Assembly: GCA_947471745.1 (NCBI GenBank)
Contig: CANJKZ010000110.1
Location: 930,001-994,000 of the forward strand
Source: Closterium sp. Naga37s-1
Lineage: Eukaryota; Streptophyta; Zygnematophyceae; Desmidiales; Closteriaceae
Reading direction: 5' to 3'
DNA length: 64,000 nucleotides
Positions 45,178 to 56,000 of the stretch are shown here, in pieces. Below the pieces are notes generated by a model. It was not told the origin of the DNA. It ran no database searches and saw only the letters and a list, made by a program, of their open reading frames with translations. The first letter of the stretch is position 1. Each line of letters opens with the position of its first letter. Position numbers and translations under genes: made by a program.

Positions 45178-45717
45178 TTACCGAGGCGTGTCAGGCGTAA
45201 ACCGCGGCGGCTCGGACACGTTCATCAGGCACGGTGGCACGAGCCAGTTCACGGTCGCCATAGCGCCTCCCGCTCCGCCTCCATGCTCCAACGCCTGAAT
45301 CCGCTCCTGCAGCAAATCCCTTTCCAGTCTTAACTTCTTAATCTCCACCTTGGCGACGTCTAAAGCTCGGAGGTATTCTTCCGCTCTCTCCACGCTCCGT
45401 TTTCCCTGGGCGATGATTTCAGCATCTTCTTCTCGCTCGTCTACCAGAACCGCTAATTCTCTTCTTAAAGTTTCAATCCGACGGTCCGCAGCTTGCACCG
45501 CGACCTCCTTTTCCCGCCGAACGACTGCCAGTTTGGCATTAACGGAAGCCAGGTCAGCTTTGGCGGTTGCTGACTCAGCTAAGGCGTCTGCCAGGCTGGC
45601 TTCCAGCTGCTTTATTCGTAGCCGTAGTCGTTCTACTTCCGCCGGGTCCGCATTGCCCTTGAAATCGCCATTTGGCAAGGTGCAGTTTGCGAGCGTACCG
45701 CCTTCGTGTTCGTGCAT
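45178..45717 (-). CDS. Coiled-coil protein, paralogue 2
   Basis: Single-exon frame of 179 residues from MHEHEGGTLANC; an upstream in-frame ATG at 45792 would add 25 residues. The core RREKEVAVQAADRRIETLRR, RAEEYLRALDVAKVEIKKLR and LERDLLQERIQALE aligns with paralogue 1, as does the tail NWLVPPCLMN. The alternation of conserved core and free ends suggests purifying selection on the coiled coil. Function unknown. Confidence 0.65.
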   Translation of the reverse strand: MHEHEGGTLANCTLPNGDFKGNADPAEVERLRLRIKQLEASLADALAESATAKADLASVNAKLAVVRREKEVAVQAADRRIETLRRELAVLVDEREEDAEIIAQGKRSVERAEEYLRALDVAKVEIKKLRLERDLLQERIQALEHGGGAGGAMATVNWLVPPCLMNVSEPPRFTPDTPR

Positions 45718-46452
45718 GGCTGCCCTAGGATAACGTTTTCGTGGAGATAAATAGTAACCGTGACGGAGGAACAGACCGCTTCCGCTAAGCAATGTTCAGG
45801 AGGGAAAGGACGAAGGTGCGTAATAAATAACTATTCAACAATAGTTCCGTTGAAAGGGTAGGTCGAGGGACCATGAAGAGCTGAAGAAACGAGTATTAGC
45901 AGCAGGGAGCTCCAGCAGAAATGACAGCAACAGCACAAGCAAGCGAGGGAACAAGAGCAACACACCACCAGCAACAGCAACAGCAATGGCGCCAACAAGA
46001 GAGAGGGGTGGGGTGACCGTGAAGAGCTCGAACCACAGAGGGAATGCATGCAAATATGCAACCCAACGCAGATAAGCAAGAAGGCCTTAGCTAGCGCGTC
46101 TCAATTTCAGTAGACAAGTTTTCAGTTTCAATCAAACCGCAATGCAACGCAACGCACCTTGTGCTCTGACATTTGCACGGCATGATCTCGCGATTGACAC
46201 GCGAAGTAATCAGAAGTTGAGAATGCGGCTTAGGTACAAAGGCGGAGCCAGCTCCGAGCTGGATGCACGAGCGCGCCAGGAGGAACCTCACCCCACCCTC
46301 CCAAGGGCAGGGGGGGACGAGCTTCATCCAGCCAAACCCAAGCCAACCCAACTCAACCACTTCGATTCACGCGTGAAACAGAAATGTATTTTGCTAAGAC
46401 AAAGAATATCTACATAATCTTATGTCTCCGCTTCAGCAATGGAGCACACTTT
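45718..46452. other. Intergenic, with a short hydrophobic frame
   Basis: The region between the second coiled-coil gene and the end of the next minus-strand gene. A 72-codon minus-strand frame at 46053-45835 contains a strongly hydrophobic stretch (LSLVGAIAVAVAGGVLLLF). Without homology or splice evidence I do not call it a gene. Confidence 0.35.
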
Positions 46453-49400
46453 CTACATTCCAGAAAATTCTTCTCTACACGCAGCCATGATTCTAGCAAT
46501 GCTTGCTTGCTCCATCTCGTCGGCCTCAGGCAAATCTGCCATGCACAACAGGGAGATGGAACGGGTGGGATCAAATGGAGTTGGTGAAAATACATACTCG
46601 CCTGGAGGCAGTTGCTATAAAGTATTTTTTTTTTCAACATAAAACACAACCCAGCCCGTCCTGGCACTCTCCCCAACCACTTTCCCCTCTCAGTCTCACC
46701 TTTGTCAAACTGCAGAGTCGGAATCTCTTCTTTATCCTTCTCCGCTGTCCACTCCTGAATAGCCTCGTCCCACCGTCCAATCACAATCCGACACGAGTCT
46801 TGCGGTCGATGCAGACCAACTGTTTCCTCCTTCAAACCACTCGCACCCTCACTCCCTCTCCCTCCTCTCCTCTGTTGCCCTGGCAGCATCACAGCATCGG
46901 GCCAAGCGGGGCCGATAGGGAGTGACGCCAGGAACAGTGACCGATCCGTTAAAGCTGCCACCGTTTCACTTGCCGCTCCTGCTGCTACTGCTGCTCTTGT
47001 CCCTGCTCTCCCATCTGCTCCTCCCACCCCACCTACTGCTCCTGCTCCTGCTCCCATGACTGTTGCTGGAACTGCATTTTCTTTACATGGCATGGTCACC
47101 CGATGCTGACCTGGCATAAGCTGCTGCGGCTGCACATGCTGACCTGGCAGCGTCGCATTCGCGTGCAAGCCGCCAGGTGGCAGCATGTGAGAGGGCGCGA
47201 TGCTCTCCTGTGTATCAATCAGGAACTGCTGCGATCCGATTGGGTTCTGAGAGGCACTGAACGGTTGGAAGGAGCTTTGCTGCGATTCAAAGCGGTGGTC
47301 TGGCTGGGAGACAAACTGGTGGTATGGCTGGGAGGAGAAGGGGGTTGCTTGGGAGGCAAAGGGAGTTGCTTGGGAGGGAACGTGGTGCTGTGGACGGGAA
47401 GAAAAGAAACTCTGCTGTGACGCGAACGGGAAGGTCTGGGAGAAGGGGTCCAGATTCTGAGATGACATGCCAAACTGATTGTTAGTCGCACCAGCATCAG
47501 CACCAGCACCAGCAGCACCAGCAACAGCAGTAGCAGAGGTAATAGTGCCGCCAATTCTCTCCCCCAGGAACCCCAAGCGACCCAGGGATTGCAGAGCTGA
47601 GGCCACCAGCTGCCCTCGCGCTGCCATGTGGCGCTCGGCGATTGGCTGGGGTGGCTGGGCGTCTACTGCTGCCTCGGCAATCTCGTGACTGATTTTGGGG
47701 AGGGATGGGGGAGCAAATGGGTAGGGCAAGGTGGTTAGAGTCCATCAATCGCTTTGCAACCTCCCTCCCTTCTCTACTCCACTCAACCCCACTCCCATCC
47801 ATTCCACTCCACTCCATCCCACCTCACTCCACTCCACCCCAACCCACCCCACTCCACTCCATCTTACCATGTCAGCAGCCATGCAGTCGTGCCTTCTCCT
47901 CCTGTGCGGATGAGGTGAGCTTTGAGACGACTCAAACCAACAGTCAATAGCACCCAAATGACTTTCACTCCACTCCACCCCACACAATCCCACTGCACTC
48001 CATCTTACCATGTGAGAGGCCATGCTGTCGTGCCCTCTCCTCCGGTGCAGATTTCTGCTACTCTTGCCAGTGACACTTCCAATTGCCCTTCTTCCTTCTC
48101 CTGTTCCTGCTCCTCCTCCTCCTCCTCCTCCTCCTCCTCCTGCTGCTGCGGATTTTTCCGCCTGTGCTGTGGATTCACCCTAACATCCCTCTCGGTGCTT
48201 CTTTCTCTCGCCTCGCCCCCTCTCGCCTCCACCTCCTCTCCTTCCGCCTTCTCCCCTCTCCTACTCCCAACCACTGGATCCAGAGCAGAGCGAACATCTG
48301 CATCAAGACAAAAAGACATCACAGACATGACAGGTGAGTGAAACATGCCTGGCCTCCGTCATTCCTCCTTCTCCTCCTTCCTACCAACCACTGGATCCAG
48401 AGCGAGCGAACATCTGCATCAAGACAAAAGGGACACAAGAATGCAAGGAGGAGAGGTGAATGAAACACGGATTGCAGCAGCCATGCCATCCCTCACGCCT
48501 CCTCTTCCCAGCAGGTGCAGGGCCAAACCACCAAGACTTGTCGATCCCACCGCCGGACATCCTAAGGACCCTCAGTGTTTTGAGCCGACTCAAAACACAT
48601 CTCACCATCAGGCATATAAAGGACCCTCAGAAGCATATGGCACTCACATCACAGTGTGCGATGTTTGGCAGCTGAATGGTGTATGATTTCGGAGCAGCGA
48701 ACTTGCCACTCTTCTTTTCCACTGCACTCCCAGCACCACAGAAAACTTCCCCCCAGCCAACAATCTTCAGTGTTCAGACTCGGACTCACGTTGTGCCACA
48801 TTTGGTAGCTGGATGGTGTATGATTTCAGTGTAGCGAACTTGTCACTCTTCCTCTTCACCACATGTGTGGCCTGCTGTTCCCATGCACTCCCAGCAGATG
48901 CTGCTGCCTGCACCACCGGAAACTTCCCTCCTGCTGTCTTTCTCCTCCTTTCTTCACCCCCACTCTCCCCTCTCCCCTTCCTCCTCTTTCTCCCGTCGCT
49001 CTTGTCTTTAGAACTTACTAACTTCTCATCGTCCTCCTTTTCCTCCTCCTCCACTTCCTCATCCTCTTCCTCCTCTTCCTCCCCTTCTTGTAAGAAACCC
49101 CCCTTCCTTCCATCCTGCTCTCCCCGTTTCCTCTTGTCTTTCCTCCCCTCCCACTCCATGCCGTACGATGCCGCCCACACATCTCCAAGCCTCGTCAGCT
49201 GAATCAAATCAAATCTTCCCTCATGTTTCTCCGCCTCAGCTGCCAACCCCCCTGCTGCTTTCTTACCACCACCTGACTGGCTGTCGGGCCGAGCCTCGTT
49301 ATAAGCACACGGCACCGTGCTTATACATGCAAGGCCAGCAATTGGAGCAAGTGCAGTGCCTGCCACGTGGACAGCTGGGATTGGCTGAGAGGCCTGCAGC

Positions 49401-49970
49401 ACGTCTACAGGATCTAGGGACCGCGGCAGGATGCTTCTAGGACGCTTCCTCTCGAAGGGGCTCGGGATTTCTAGAGGGAGGAGGGCCGGTGTGGATATGA
49501 ATTGAGGACCTCTGGGTGCGGTAGGGTGTTGTAATAGTGAAGATGCTTGTAATGAGGATGCGTGCCTCTTAGTGCTGTACCCTTTTTGTTTGTTTCTCCT
49601 TCTGCCCTTCCCCACTCCTCCTCCTCTCCTCTTTCCTTCCTCCTCCCCCTCCTCCTCCTCCTCCTCCTCCTCCTCCTCCTCCTCCTCCTCCTCCTCCTCC
49701 TCCTCCTCCTCCTCCTCCTCTTCCTCCTCCTCCCCCTCCTCTCTATCTGCTGCTTTAATCATCATACCCTTCGATACCCTCACATCCACACCACCAGCAC
49801 AGGAGGGGAACGGAGCAGCAGCCACGGTTGCCAAACCTCCCGACAAGGCTCGGAAGAGGTGCGGCGTGCGCCGCTGGGCAGTCTGGAAACGTTTTACTGC
49901 CCGACGGGCAGCAGCAGCTTCAGCTTTAGCTGCTGCTGCTCCTGCCTCTGCTGCTGCTGTTCCTTTTGTT

Positions 49971-50004
<34 letters not shown>

Positions 50005-53000
50005 TCGTGGAAGGAGGAGGAGAAGGTGCAGTGGTGAGAGCAATAGGGCATGTGATGATCCGGCCTGAACCCAAAGCAGCTGCTGTCAGTGTTATCTGAG
50101 GTGGGGGTGCTGTGAGGAAACGGAGGGAGAGAGAGAGAAAGGGAGGAGGTAGAGAAAATAGAGGAGGGAGAGGGGGAGATGAGGGACAGGGAGAATGGAG
50201 CATTTTGGGCCAACTCAAACTCGTCTGAGTTTTGAGGCGCCTCAAAAATAGAGGAGGGAGAGGGGGAGATGAGGGACAGGGAGATTGGAGCATTTTGGGC
50301 CAACTCAAACTCGTCTGAGTTTTGAGGCGCCTCAAAAATAGAGGAGGGAGAGGGGGAGATGAGGGACAGGGAGATTGGAGCATTTTGGGCCAACTCAAAC
50401 TCGTCTGAGTTTTGAGGCGCCTCAAAAATAGAGGAGGGAGAGGGGGAGATGAGGGACAGGGAGATTGGAGCATTTTGGGCCAACTCAAACTCGTCTGAGT
50501 TTTGAGGCGCCTCAAAAATAGAGGAGGGAGAGGGGGAGATGAGGGACAGGGAGATTGGAGCATTTTGGGCCAACTCAAACTCGTCTGAGTTTTGAGGCGC
50601 CTCAAAAATAGAGGAGGGAGAGGGGGAGATGAGGGACAGGGAGATTGGAGCATTTTGGGCCAACTCAAACTCGTCTGAGTTTTGAGGCGCCTCAAAAATA
50701 GAGGAGGGAGAGGGGGGGATGAGGGACAGGGAGATTGGAGCATTTTGGGCCAACTCAAACTCGTCTGAGTTTTGAGGCGCCTCAAAAATAGAGGAGGGAG
50801 AGGGGGAGATGAGGGACAGGGAGACTGGAGCATTTTGGGCCAACTCAAACTCGTCTGAGTTTTGAGGCGCCTCAAAAATAGAGGAGGGAGAGGGGGAGAT
50901 GAGGGACAGGGAGATTGGAGCATTTTGGGCCAACTCAAACTCGTCTGAGTTTTGAGGCGCCTCAAAAATAGAGGAGGGAGAGGGGGAGATGAGGGACAGG
51001 GAGATTGGAGCATTTTGGGCCAACTCAAACTCGTCTGAGTTTTGAGGCGCCTCAAAAATAGAGGAGGGAGAGGGGGAGATGAGGGACAGGGAGATTGGAG
51101 CATTTTGGGCCAACTCAAACTCGTCTGAGTTTTGAGGCGCCTCAAAAATAGAGAAGGGAGAGGGGGAGATGAGGGACAGGGAGATTGGAGCATTTTGGGC
51201 CAACTCAAACTCGTCTGAGAGCAATAGGGCAGCTGCAGTGAGTGTGATCTGGGGTGGGGGTGCTGGGAGCAAAGGGAGGGAGAGAGGTAAAGAATGAGGG
51301 AAGGAGAGTCAAAACTCGTGTTTGAGAAGGAGGAAAGGAGAAGAGATCTATGAGTTATATGAGAGAGGACTCTAAGCTATGAGGCGAAGGCTTTAAGGAC
51401 TCTAAGCTATGAGGCGAAGGCTTTAAGGACTCAAGGCTCAAACCTTTATGACGCCAAGGCTCAAAGGCCCGCCCTTGGCGTCGTGAAGAGGCGTGAAGGG
51501 AGTGAGTCGGCGGGGGAGGTGGAGGTGGAGGGGGAAGGGGGAAGGAGGAAGAGGAGGTGAACTGGAGGTGGAGGGGGAGGAGGAAGGAAGAAGAGGAGTT
51601 GAACATCACTGGGTGACTCACCCTTGCCGTCATAAAGAGGCGTGAAGGGAGGGGGGGGTGGAGGGGGAGGGGGAGGGGGAGGGGGAGTGGGAAGGAGGAA
51701 GGGGAGGTGAACATCACTCGATGACTCACCCTTAACGTCAAGAAGAGGCGTGAAGGGCGTGGGAGGTCCGTCCATTTCCTTTCTCGAGTGTGACTGCAAC
51801 AGCTGTGATGGAATCAGGCGCGATTCTGACGAGCATCCTCCAATGCTGCTGCTCCGTCGCCAGTGATTGGCTGCTCTTCCGGATCGTTTGTCCCCTTTAT
51901 AAGCTGCTCCGAGGTAGTTGAAATGCAGCAGGCGAGGCGGGTCATCTTCCATTCCATGTTCCCACTGGAAGAGAAATAGAAGGATGGGTGGGAGTAAGTG
52001 TGATAAAGGGGATCCCAGTGAAACGCCTCAAAAGGCGACGCGGGACATCCTCCATACCATGCCATGCTCCCATCAGAGGAAAGAAGAAGAAAGAAAGCAC
52101 TTCAATCACAACCACTTAACCGAAAACCCAATAGAAACAGTCTTTCTTTTTATTCCAAAAGAAGAATGAAGTACTATTACAAGTCACCAAGAGCTCTTGT
52201 GCTGTACAGTCTCATCTCATGGTCTCACTCTCACCTGCAGCAGCGGCGCGACTGTATTGCGAAGGTCAAAGAGCATCACGAGGCGACTAGATGCCACTGC
52301 AAAGCAGCAGTTTTCCAGCCCACCAGTAGGCCCAAATGCTGATAGTGATGTTGATGTGGAGAAAGGAGATGAGGCAGCAGTGGCGAAAGACGGTGAGGGA
52401 AAGGAGGAGGAGGAGGCAGGGGTGGCGAGGGCGCAGAAGGACTGGCGGAGGACGGGAGCATGGGAGGGCAGGGTGGAGAGGGAGGAGGGCAGCGAGTGCT
52501 GCGGAATCTGCACTGCTGACACCAGCCCGATACCAATTCCTCTCCCCTCTCCGCCTCTCATTCCTCCCCTTCCCACTCCTCCTCCTGCTCCTGCTCCTGC
52601 TCTTCCTCTCACCCCACGGGCACCCCTACTCATGTCTATTCGAAGGTCAACCATTCCGATTTGGTCCGCACAGGCGGTCAGCAGTATATGAGGTTCCCCC
52701 TCTCCCATATACTCGCACTGCCACCACCCCTCCCACCCCAGCCGCCCCTCCGCCTCCCTCCACCTCACCTCCTCCTCCCACCGCTTCTTCCGAGCCTCGT
52801 CCGTCTCCTCTGCCGAGCCTAGCCCCGAGCCTGTGCTCAGATTGGATGGGAACGCCGAGCCTGCTGCCGAGCCGGACCTGCCCCAGCCTCGGACCGGACC
52901 TCCCAAGGCGACTCCACCAATGGAGGTGGTCCAATCTGCCGAACCTCTTCCCCCTCCCCCTCCTCCTCCTCCTCCTCCACCTGCTTCTACACCACTTTTC

Positions 53001-56000
53001 CCTGCCTTTAACGAGGATTTACTGTAGCTATAGTCCCTACTGCCAGGTGCTGCCCCTAAGGGGATTGGTCGAGCAAGGAGGGAGGACGAGGAGAAAGGAG
53101 AGGAGTAGGAGGAAGGATAGGAGGAGGAAGAGAGGGAGGGAGGGGGGTGATGCAGGTCGACCAATTGCAATCTTCCAGTGGTGGTGATGAGGGCGAGTTG
53201 AGTGGGGACTGGGGAGGAGCAGGCGGGACGGAAGGCAACCTGTTAGGATACAAGGGGAAAAGTTGGGAAGAGGGATGGAAGGAAGCAGAGAAAGTGTGAA
53301 TGGTAAGGAAAAGAAAAGCGGAGTTGCGGAGAGGGATGGAGGGGAGCAGTGACAGAGTTCATTCTCCATCCTTCTCCAGGGGAGAAATACGAAGCAGAAG
53401 AAAAGGAGGGGTGGGGAAGGCGCAATAGATCGTGAAGCGAAGGAACGAAATGACTGAAAGGCGCACTGAAAGGAATTGTCAGAGAGACAACAGATCACCT
53501 GAAAGGGTCAGATCTTCAGACATCTTCCAGTGAGCTGTGGTGCTCAGGAGGTGGCTTAAGCAAGTAGGAAAAACTCGTACAACTAAACACTAGCAACCAA
53601 GGAATGAACTGATTGAAAGGCGCACTGAAAGGAGCTGTCAGAGAGACAACAGATCACCTGAAAGGGTCAGTCACCTTTCCTAGATGTTTCCTTTGCTGTT
53701 TCCGAGACACATAAGAAACAGCTTGATTTTTAGGCGCCTCAAGCACAGCTTTTCTATCTGAGTCGACTCAAAACAGCTTGTTTTTTGGGCGCCTCAAAAA
53801 CAGCTCTTCTATATGTTTGCTTTGCTGCATTCAAAGTGTCGGACACACACACATGTGCAAGAGGCATTGGCGATGCGAGAGAGAGCAGACGCTTTGCCTT
53901 CAACCCTCCGACATCCCCGAAATCACCCCCACAACCACCATCCCTGCCGCTGCTGCAGCCATCACTATCGTACGACAGGGCGAGCACGTGAGCATGGTGC
54001 ATGGACCGCGCTGCCACGTGGCAGCTCATGACTGGCCGCTGCTGCTGCTGCTGCTCCTGGCCCCTCCCCTGCCTCCCCTGCCTCTCCCACCCCTCTTGGT
54101 CATCTTCAGAGGAATCTTCCGAGCAATTTCTGGGAGAAGAGGGCGGGGCGGGGTGTGTGCCCCAGTTACCACTGTTAAAGGCTGTGAGCTGGGGGTTGTG
54201 GGGAGTGAAAAAGCAGAGGGAGGAGGGGGGGGAGGAGAAAAAGGGGTGGGAGTTATCAGTAAGAGGAGAGAGGGCGGGAGTTTCGAGCAGATGAGGTTTT
54301 TGAAAGTTCAAAGGCTGGGGCGCAAGAAGGGAGGGTTCTGTGAGACTTTTCAGACGTCTCAAAAGGCGAGAGAAGGGGTGGGAGTTATCAGTAGAAAGAA
54401 GCAGAGAGGGCGGGAGGTTTGAGCGGATGAGGTTTTTGAAAACTTCAAAGGCTGGGGCGCAAGAAGGGAGGGTTCTGTGAGACTTTTCAGACGTCTTAAA
54501 AAGGGAGAGAATGGGTGGGAGTTATCAGTAAGAGCAGAGAGGGCGGGAGTTGTAAGAGCAGAGAGGGCGGGAGTTGTAAGAGCAGAGAGGACGGGAGTTG
54601 TAAGAGCAGAAAGGGCGGGAGTTGTAAGAGCAGAGAGGGCGGGAGTTGTAAGAGCAGAGAGGGCGGGAGTTGTAAGAGCAGAGAGGGCGGGAGTTGTAAG
54701 AGCAAAGAGGGCGGGAGTTGAAAGAGCAGAGAGGGCGGGAGTTGTAAGAGCAGAGAGGGCGGGAGTTGTAAGAGCAGAGAGGGCGGGAGTTCTAAGAGCA
54801 GAGAGGGCGGGAGTTGTAAGAGCAGAGAGGGCGGGAGCTGTAAGAGCAGAGAGGGCAGGAGTTGTAAGAGCAGAGAGGGCGGGAGTTGTAAGAGCAGAGA
54901 GGGCGGGAGTTGTAAGAGCAGAGAGGGCGGGAGTTGTAAGAGCAGAGAGGGCGGGAGTTGTAAGAGCAGAGAGGGCGGGAGTTGTAAGAGCAGAGAAGGC
55001 GGGAGTTGTAAGAGCAGAGAGGGCGGGAGTTGTAAGAGCAGAGAGGGCGGGAGTTGTAAGAGCAGAGAGGGCGGGAGTTGTAAGAGCAGAGAGGGCGGGA
55101 GTTGTAAGAGCAGAGAGGGCGGGAGTTGTAAGAGCAGAGAGGGCGGGAGTTGTAAGAGCAGAGAGGGCGGGAGTTCTAAGAGCAGAGAGGGCGGGAGTTG
55201 TAAGAGCAGAGAGGGCGGGAGCTGTAAGAGCAGAGAGGGCAGGAGTTGTAAGAGCAGAGAGGGCGGGAGTTGTAAGAGCAGAGAGGGCGGGAGTTGTAAG
55301 AGCAGAGAGGGCGGGAGTTGTAAGAGCAGAGAGGGCGGGAGTTGTAAGAGCAGAGAGGGCGGGAGTTGTAAGAGCAGAGAGGGCGGGAGTTGTAAGAGCA
55401 GAGAGGGCGGGAGTTGTAAGAGCAGAGAGGGCGGGAGTTGTAAGAGCAGAGAGGGCGGGAGTTGTAAGAGCAGAGAGGGCGGGAGTTGTAAGAGCAGAGA
55501 GGGCGGGAGTTGTAAGAGCAGAGAAGGCGGGAGTTGTAAGAGCAGAGAGGGCGGGAGTTGTAAGAGCAGAGAGGGCGGGAGTTGTAAGAGCAGAGAGGGC
55601 GGGAGTTGTAAGAGCAGAGAGGGCGGGAGTCTCGAGTGGATGAGGGTATTGAGAACCTCAAAGGCTGGGGCAGAGGAAGGGAGGGTTCTGTGGAATGCAG
55701 AGCAGACAAGGAGACAATGGAGAGGAGTGCACGACACGTTTCCCTCCAACCTCCCTGTACATCCCCTCTCTTTCCTCACCTGCAGAATGTGATAAGTCGA
55801 TTTTTGAGTCGAATAAAAAATCGACTTTATCACACACGACACGTTTCCCTCCAACCTCCCTGTACATCCCCTCACCTGCAGAATCATCTTCTTCCCTTCC
55901 CCACTCTGCTCCCCCAGTCCCTCCCCTCCCCCAGTCCCTCCCCTCCCCCAGTCCCTCCCCTCCCCCAGTCCCTCCCCTCCCCCAGTCCCTCCCCTCCCCC

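Larger units (their letters stand above)
47860..48840 (-). repeat. Duplicated exon segments in the TAF1C-like gene
   Basis: Three pairs are visible. The donor region CCATCTTACCATGT recurs at about 47862 and 48000. The segment CAGAGC(A)GAGCGAACATCTGCATC recurs at about 48285-48320 and 48395-48430. The exon end encoding SYTIQLPN recurs at about 48660-48690 and 48790-48830. TTTGAGACGACTCAAA (47921-47936) and GTTTTGAGCCGACTCAAAAC (48577-48596) lie in the spacers. Confidence 0.75.

Noticed and set aside
45835..46053. Hydrophobic 72-codon minus-strand frame as a small membrane protein gene
   Set aside because: The only support is hydrophobicity. The flanks are CAG/AAC-rich and no homologue or exon partner is recognised.
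48767..51208. An 813-codon minus-strand frame read as one protein including the 90-bp array
   Set aside because: The real exon starts at the CTCAG acceptor at 50096. The 30-residue repeats upstream come from the intronic array being open by chance, and two frames are open across it.
50152..51220. CRISPR-like array (regular repeats with palindromes)
   Set aside because: The segments between palindromes are near-identical copies rather than unique spacers, there are no cas genes, and the DNA is eukaryotic.
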